DNA from: Burkholderiales bacterium
Lineage (GTDB): Bacteria > Pseudomonadota > Gammaproteobacteria > Burkholderiales > SG8-41
Reading direction: 5' to 3'
Assembly (NCBI GenBank): GCA_030684405.1
Contig: JAUXYA010000011.1
Coordinates: 248,001 to 312,000, forward strand
Length of the DNA stretch: 64,000 nucleotides
The translations under genes were made by a program, and so were the position numbers. Positions 60,100-64,000 of the stretch are shown here, in pieces; within the stretch, counting starts at the first letter, position 1; every line of letters begins with the position of its first letter. The notes beneath the pieces are model-generated. The model was not told where the DNA came from and searched no databases. It saw only the letters and a list, made by a program, of their open reading frames with translations.

Positions 60100-60692
60100 T
60101 TTTTCGTCCTGTCCGGCACCGTCCACAGGTATACAGTTGAGGACCAGGAACCGGTGATGTCGTATTTCTCGTCGAGTTCTAGATTCACCGTGCGCTCGGG
60201 CTGCCAGTCGCCGAAATCGAAATCATGCGAAACGATGCGCGTGCCCGGCTTCAGTTCTCGTAGCAGCTTGGCGCGCAATTCAATCATCATCGCCGGCAGC
60301 AGGTAGAGGGTGATCACCGTCGCCTCCTTCAAGTCGGCAAGCAGCACATCGCGCTTTTCGAAACGGACTCGATCGCCCAGTTTCAGCCTGGCCGCAGTGG
60401 CAGTGCTGCGTTCGACCAGTTCGCCATCGATGTCATAACCCTTGCCCCGCGCACCGAATTTCTGCGCGGCTGTGATGACGATGCGGCCATCGCCGGAGCC
60501 AAGGTCGATCACGAAATCGCGGTCGGAGACGTTCGCCACCGCCAGCATCGCATCGACGACACGCTGCGGCGTAGGCACATAGGGTCCGCCGGTGAGTGCT
60601 GCCGTGTCTGCGGCACTGGCAGAGCCGCCCCCCGCGAACAACAGGCACAGCATCAGGCTGCGGAACAGTTCCGAAGATTTATTAAAAGTCAT
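60096..60692 (-). CDS. Exported SAM-dependent methyltransferase-like protein
   Basis: A 198-residue class I SAM methyltransferase fold: VIDLGSGDGRIVITAAQKFG is motif I, GYDIDGELVERSTATAARL motif II, RVRFEKRDVLLADL motif III. The surprise is the N-terminus: LMLCLLFAGGGSASAAD is a good signal peptide with an AxA cleavage site. Periplasmic methyltransferases are not expected because SAM is cytoplasmic. The MFS gene is coupled to its stop. Its start lies in a copy of the AT-rich motif. Confidence 0.75.
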   Translation of the reverse strand: MTFNKSSELFRSLMLCLLFAGGGSASAADTAALTGGPYVPTPQRVVDAMLAVANVSDRDFVIDLGSGDGRIVITAAQKFGARGKGYDIDGELVERSTATAARLKLGDRVRFEKRDVLLADLKEATVITLYLLPAMMIELRAKLLRELKPGTRIVSHDFDFGDWQPERTVNLELDEKYDITGSWSSTVYLWTVPDRTKK

Positions 60693-60694
60693 TT

Positions 60695-60715
60695 AAAATC
60701 AATAGGTTATATCAA
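60695..60715 (-). repeat. Copy 7 of dispersed AT-rich motif
   Basis: On the minus strand TTGATATAACCTATTGATTT, in the gap between the tctA stop and the methyltransferase start. Confidence 0.45.
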
Positions 60716-60718
60716 TTC

Positions 60719-62245
60719 TTACGAGCCCGGTGGATCCTCCAGACCCACGTTCGAACGCCAATCCTTGCTCTTGAACATCACCGGTTTGAGCGCCAGCGCA
60801 AGCAGCAGCAGCGCGAGCACGAACATGGTCAACGCAATCGGGCGCTGGAGGAATATCGCGTATGTGCCACCACTCAGCGCCAGCGACTGGCGCAGCGACA
60901 GTTCCAGCATCGGCCCCAGCACCAGGCCCAGCGCCACCGGCGCGAGATCGAAACTGAACTTGCGCAGCAGATACCCGATCGCACCCATGCCGAGCATGAT
61001 CCAGACATCGGTGACACTGTTGCTGACCGAGTAGCCGCCGAGAATGCAGAAGGCGAGGATACAGGGATAGAGGTAGGCGTACGGGATGCGCAGCAGATTG
61101 ACGAACAACCCGACCATCGGCAGGTTGAGGATCAGGAGCACCAGGTTGCCCACGTACATGCTGGCGACGAAACCCCAAAACAGCTCCGGCTGCTGCTCGA
61201 TCAGCATCGGGCCCGGCAGGATGCCATGCACCATGATCGCCGCGATCATCACCGCGGTGACCGGTCCGGTCGGGATCCCCAATGCGAGCATCGGCACGAA
61301 GGCGCCGGTCGCCGCGGAATTATTCGCTGATTCGGGGCCGGCAACGCCCTCAATCGCCCCTTTGCCAAAACGCTCGGGATGCTTCGACAGACGGCGTTCG
61401 ACGCCGTAGGACACGAAGGACGAAATGACGTGCGCCGAACCCGGAATGATGCCGATCGCGAAGCCGAGCAGGCTGCCGCGGATGATCGGCCCCACGGACA
61501 GGCGGAATTCCTCGCGCGAGGGGATCAGCTCGCGCAGCTTCGGGCGTTGCACTTTCGGCGGTTCGGCCTGCCCTGCGGCAATAAGGATTTCGGAAATACC
61601 GAACAGGCCCACTGCCACCGGCACGATGCCGACGCCATCGCCAAGTTCGACAAGGCCAAAACTGAAGCGGGTATAGCCGGTCATCACATCAATGCCGATC
61701 ATGCCCAGCAGCAGGCCGAAAATGGCCATCGCCAGCGTTTTCAGCATCGAGCCGCCGCTCATGTAGGCGAGCACGAACAGGCCCATCAGCAGCAGCGCGG
61801 TGTATTCGGGCGGCCCGAAACGCAGCGCGAAGGACGCCAGTGTCGGCGCCATCAGCATCAAACCGATGACACCCACGGTGCCGGCAAAGAACGAGCCAAT
61901 CGCGGCAATCGCCAGCGCCGGCCCCGCCCTGCCATTCTGGGTCATCGCATAACCGTCGACGCAGGTCATCACCGATGCCGCCTCTCCGGGAATGCGCATC
62001 AGGATCGAGGTCGTCGACCCGCCATACATCGCGCCGTAATAGACACCGGCGAGCAGCACGATGGCGATGATCGGATCGAGGCCGAAGGTCGCCGGCAGCA
62101 GCAGGCTGATGCCGGCGAGTGGCCCCAGTCCAGGCAACATGCCGACCAGCGTACCGATGACACATCCGGCGACGGCATACATGAACACCCTGGGCTCGAA
62201 GGCCACCGCGAAGCCCATCATCAGGCTGTTGAAGGTCTCCACCAT
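60719..62245 (-). CDS. tctA: TctA large permease subunit, second set
   Basis: A 508-residue hydrophobic permease. VGMLPGLGPLAGISLLLPAT and [20 protein letters not shown] in the first half, LGFAIGIIPGSAHVISSFVS in the second; the second repeat has Ser-Ala in place of the usual Gly-Pro. Its start overlaps the tctB stop by one base (TGATG). The set Bug-TctB-TctA (62740-63705, 62245-62730, 60719-62245) is a complete tripartite transporter, apparently one transcript on the minus strand. Confidence 0.95.
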   Translation of the reverse strand: MVETFNSLMMGFAVAFEPRVFMYAVAGCVIGTLVGMLPGLGPLAGISLLLPATFGLDPIIAIVLLAGVYYGAMYGGSTTSILMRIPGEAASVMTCVDGYAMTQNGRAGPALAIAAIGSFFAGTVGVIGLMLMAPTLASFALRFGPPEYTALLLMGLFVLAYMSGGSMLKTLAMAIFGLLLGMIGIDVMTGYTRFSFGLVELGDGVGIVPVAVGLFGISEILIAAGQAEPPKVQRPKLRELIPSREEFRLSVGPIIRGSLLGFAIGIIPGSAHVISSFVSYGVERRLSKHPERFGKGAIEGVAGPESANNSAATGAFVPMLALGIPTGPVTAVMIAAIMVHGILPGPMLIEQQPELFWGFVASMYVGNLVLLILNLPMVGLFVNLLRIPYAYLYPCILAFCILGGYSVSNSVTDVWIMLGMGAIGYLLRKFSFDLAPVALGLVLGPMLELSLRQSLALSGGTYAIFLQRPIALTMFVLALLLLALALKPVMFKSKDWRSNVGLEDPPGS

Positions 62246-62730
62246 CAGAAGCCCCAGGGACCGCGCGGGAGCGGCACGCCGAGCATGACGGCGACCACGT
62301 GGAAAGACACGATACTGAACCCGGCCGAAACCAGCAGCATGGGAACAGGCTTCTTGCGTTCAACCACGCCGAGGAAAAACACCAGAAAGGCAAACACCGA
62401 CAGGCGATAGCCGATCCGCTCCAGCGCGAAAGTCAGCACGGCACAGGCAATGAGGATCACCACGGCGCGCCGAGCCTCTGTCCAACGGATCGCCCGCAGC
62501 GGCTCGGAATCGCCGCCAAAGAAGGCCACCAGCAGCCCGATCACGCCGAGCCCGAGTGCCAGCAGCAGTGGCACGTAGCCGGGCCCGGGATCGGCAAGCG
62601 TGCCCAGCGGAAACTCGCTGTTCAGCCAGACAATCCAGCCGGCCAGTACGAGCAGCACCAGGCCGGAGACACGATCGCTTTTCAGACTGCTGCTGACTTC
62701 CTGCTGCGGCGGTTCGGATGATTCAGCCAT
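62245..62730 (-). CDS. tctB: TctB small permease subunit, second set
   Basis: A 161-residue protein with four membrane segments (SGLVLLVLAGWIVWLN, YVPLLLALGLGVIGLLVAFF, AVVILIACAVLTFALERIGY, MLLVSAGFSIVSFHVVAVML) and the PGPGYVP segment of TctB at about residues 48-54. The N-terminal 15 residues are hydrophilic. It is separated from the Bug gene by nine bases and from tctA by an overlap, so the three genes form an operon. Confidence 0.88.
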   Translation of the reverse strand: MAESSEPPQQEVSSSLKSDRVSGLVLLVLAGWIVWLNSEFPLGTLADPGPGYVPLLLALGLGVIGLLVAFFGGDSEPLRAIRWTEARRAVVILIACAVLTFALERIGYRLSVFAFLVFFLGVVERKKPVPMLLVSAGFSIVSFHVVAVMLGVPLPRGPWGF

Positions 62731-62739
62731 GGCGCGAAC

Positions 62740-63705
62740 CTAGTTGCCGATCTTGCCTACCACCTTGACCACGGCGGCGAGGCGCTTGGCATCAGTATCC
62801 ACGTACTTGGCGAAATCCGGTGCATCAAGATAATTCACCGGTGAATTCACCTTCGCCATCTGGCCCTTGAAGTCGGAATCGGAGACTGCCTGGCGTACCG
62901 CGTCGCGCAGCACCTTGACCACCGGCTCGGGTGTCGCCACCGGCACGAACATGCCCGCCCAGATGTAATAGACGATGTCCATCCCCTGCTCCTTGAAGGT
63001 GGGCACGTCCTTGTAGTTCGGATGACGCTCGGCACCCCAGGTCACGATCGTGCGCAGCTTGCCGGCCTTGACGTGAGAGGTGATCGCTGCCGGACCGCCT
63101 GCGGTCATGGTCACGTGGCCGCCGAGCAGTTGGGTGATGGCCGGGCCGCCGCCGGTGGTCGGCACGTGACGCATTTTCAGTTTCGCTGCGTGCAGGAACA
63201 TTTCCATCGGCATGTGCAGCGCGCCGTAGACACCGGAAGAGGAATACGACAGTTCGCCCGGCTGCTTGCGCGCGAGCGCGATGACCTCCTTCACTGTTCT
63301 AACCGGCAGCGAGGGATGAACCACCAGGATCATCGGATCGGCAGATATCAGCGCGATCGGAGCAAGCTGGTCCAACGTGTAGGCTGGCTTGCGGTTAAAC
63401 AGCTTGTCGGCTTCCGGAATCACCGTAATGCTCGACAGCGCCATCAGTACCGTATAGCCGTCGGGCTTGGCATTGGCTGCTGCCGCATTGCCCACCGCAC
63501 CACCGGCGCCCGGACGGTTGGCCACTCCCACCGGCTGTTTCAGCACCTTCTCCAGCGCCGCCGCAGTCGGACGGCCGGTGACGTCAGCAACGCCGCCCGG
63601 CGGGAAAGGCACGATCATGGTGATCGAACGGCTGGGAAAAACATCCTGCGCCTGTGCCACGCCGCAGGCCAGCAGCATTACGGACATCAGATAACGGATA
63701 TTCAT
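62740..63705 (-). CDS. Bug-family periplasmic substrate-binding protein, second set
   Basis: A 321-residue exported binding protein. Start ATG at 63705 with GGAGGAG upstream. The signal peptide is YLMSVMLLACGVAQA. Mature motifs: FPSRSITMIVPFPPGGVADV, GVANRPGAGGAVGNAAAANA, KPDGYTVLMALSSITVIPEA, MRHVPTTGGGPAITQLLGGH. The PYKGT segment is changed to PTTGG, so its ligand loop differs from the other five Bug proteins of the window. It pairs with the TctBA downstream. Confidence 0.92.
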   Translation of the reverse strand: MNIRYLMSVMLLACGVAQAQDVFPSRSITMIVPFPPGGVADVTGRPTAAALEKVLKQPVGVANRPGAGGAVGNAAAANAKPDGYTVLMALSSITVIPEADKLFNRKPAYTLDQLAPIALISADPMILVVHPSLPVRTVKEVIALARKQPGELSYSSSGVYGALHMPMEMFLHAAKLKMRHVPTTGGGPAITQLLGGHVTMTAGGPAAITSHVKAGKLRTIVTWGAERHPNYKDVPTFKEQGMDIVYYIWAGMFVPVATPEPVVKVLRDAVRQAVSDSDFKGQMAKVNSPVNYLDAPDFAKYVDTDAKRLAAVVKVVGKIGN

Positions 63706-63747
63706 GATTTCTCCTCCGGGTTTTTATGGGCCACAAAAACAATTTAA

Positions 63748-63810
63748 AGGATGGACAGGATTAAAACCTTATAAGCGTGCATGCCTGGCCCTTTTATCCT
63801 GTACATCCTG
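63748..63810. repeat. Inverted-repeat element, type C (AGGATGGACAGGAT)
   Basis: AGGATGGACAGGATTAAAA and its near reverse complement TTTTATCCTGTACATCCTG flank a 25-base centre, between two co-directional minus-strand genes. Confidence 0.7.
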
Positions 63811-63839
63811 ATAATTCGCTTTTTTCTTTCCTATCCGCT

Positions 63840-64000
63840 TTAGCCCGCAACCACGCGGTTGACCAGCCGCCCCACGCCCTGAATTTCACACACCACCTCG
63901 TCGCCGGGCTGCAGATAGCCGGTCGCAGTAACCACGTCCTTGCGCATCGGCTTCTTGCCACCGAGTTCGGCGTCCGAACCCCAGGCCGTGCCGCCAGGGG
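63840..64000 (-). CDS. C-terminal end of a fumarylacetoacetate hydrolase family protein
   Basis: 53 codons before a TAA at 63842-63840, running off the right edge. TATGYLQPGDEVVCEIQGVG followed by RLVNRVV is the typical C-terminus of FAH-fold enzymes such as 2-keto-4-pentenoate hydratase or acylpyruvase; the preceding part GGTAWGSDAELGGKKPMRK lies in the usual acid-base loop region. The metal-binding residues would be in the missing part. It would fit in a ring- or keto-acid degradation pathway upstream of the Bug-TctBA operon. Confidence 0.7.
   Translation of the reverse strand, partial: PGGTAWGSDAELGGKKPMRKDVVTATGYLQPGDEVVCEIQGVGRLVNRVVAG

Overview
The window is a GC-rich stretch of a betaproteobacterial chromosome, most probably Burkholderiales. 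The clearest sign is six Bug-type (Bordetella uptake gene) periplasmic binding proteins and two TctAB permease pairs in 64 kb, with many CoA-dependent and decarboxylating catabolic genes. I see no rRNA, tRNA, CRISPR array, transposase or phage gene. All functions are inferred by reading motifs; no database search was run.

Layout. 1-376: C-terminal end of a DUF697-like protein. 420-3870: PrpF-type tautomerase, class II aldolase-like protein and an MFS transporter. 4083-9939 (minus): an organic-acid operon with a PurB/PcaB-type lyase, D-2-hydroxyacid dehydrogenase, Bug protein, TctB and TctA. 10188-17914: alpha/beta hydrolase, then CoA chemistry: a CoA-transferase alpha gene broken by an in-frame TGA, a base-excision glycosylase, an EamA exporter, the CoA-transferase beta gene, a CaiB/BaiF transferase, a cysteine-dioxygenase-like cupin, an enoyl-CoA hydratase and a quinone oxidoreductase. 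17950-28351: housekeeping and signalling genes: HD phosphohydrolase, a 1084-residue winged-helix/coiled-coil/AsmA fusion, HtpX, Dtd, DUF3025, a receiver-domain protein sharing the N-terminal domain of the AsmA fusion, patatin, a hydrolase and SrkA. 28386-29955: an AT-rich island with an unknown membrane protein and a HigBA toxin-antitoxin pair.

30071-40144: two divergent groups built around two gamma-glutamyltransferase-like enzymes, three Bug proteins, a dicarboxylate/amino-acid symporter, an unknown protein and a gamma-carbonic anhydrase. 40166-41626: an orphan ParA and a 46-residue membrane protein. 41657-46768 (minus): five packed membrane-protein genes (three paralogous MFS, two TauE/SafE), divergent from a GntR regulator, a second cupin and an oxidoreductase (46944-49227).

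49399-57595 (plus): a coupled catabolic operon with acyl-CoA ligase, thioesterase, a 68-residue unknown protein, UbiX, a UbiD-family decarboxylase, D-2-hydroxyacid dehydrogenase, a VOC protein and an FAD-dependent reductase/dehydrogenase. It is followed on the minus strand by a Bug protein, MFS, a secreted methyltransferase-like protein and a complete Bug-TctB-TctA set (57617-63705), and at the right edge by the end of an FAH-family hydrolase.

The non-coding DNA is unusually structured. Three types of long inverted repeat lie between genes, one of them in two copies. A short AT-rich motif of the form TAAGTNNTTGWTT recurs about eleven times at gene boundaries and brackets the HigBA island. Two promoters place the predicted transcription start almost on the ATG (leaderless mRNAs). 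The strongest candidates for something undescribed are the UbiX/UbiD operon with its small unknown protein, the winged-helix/coiled-coil/AsmA protein with its receiver-domain partner, and the recurring AT-rich motif.
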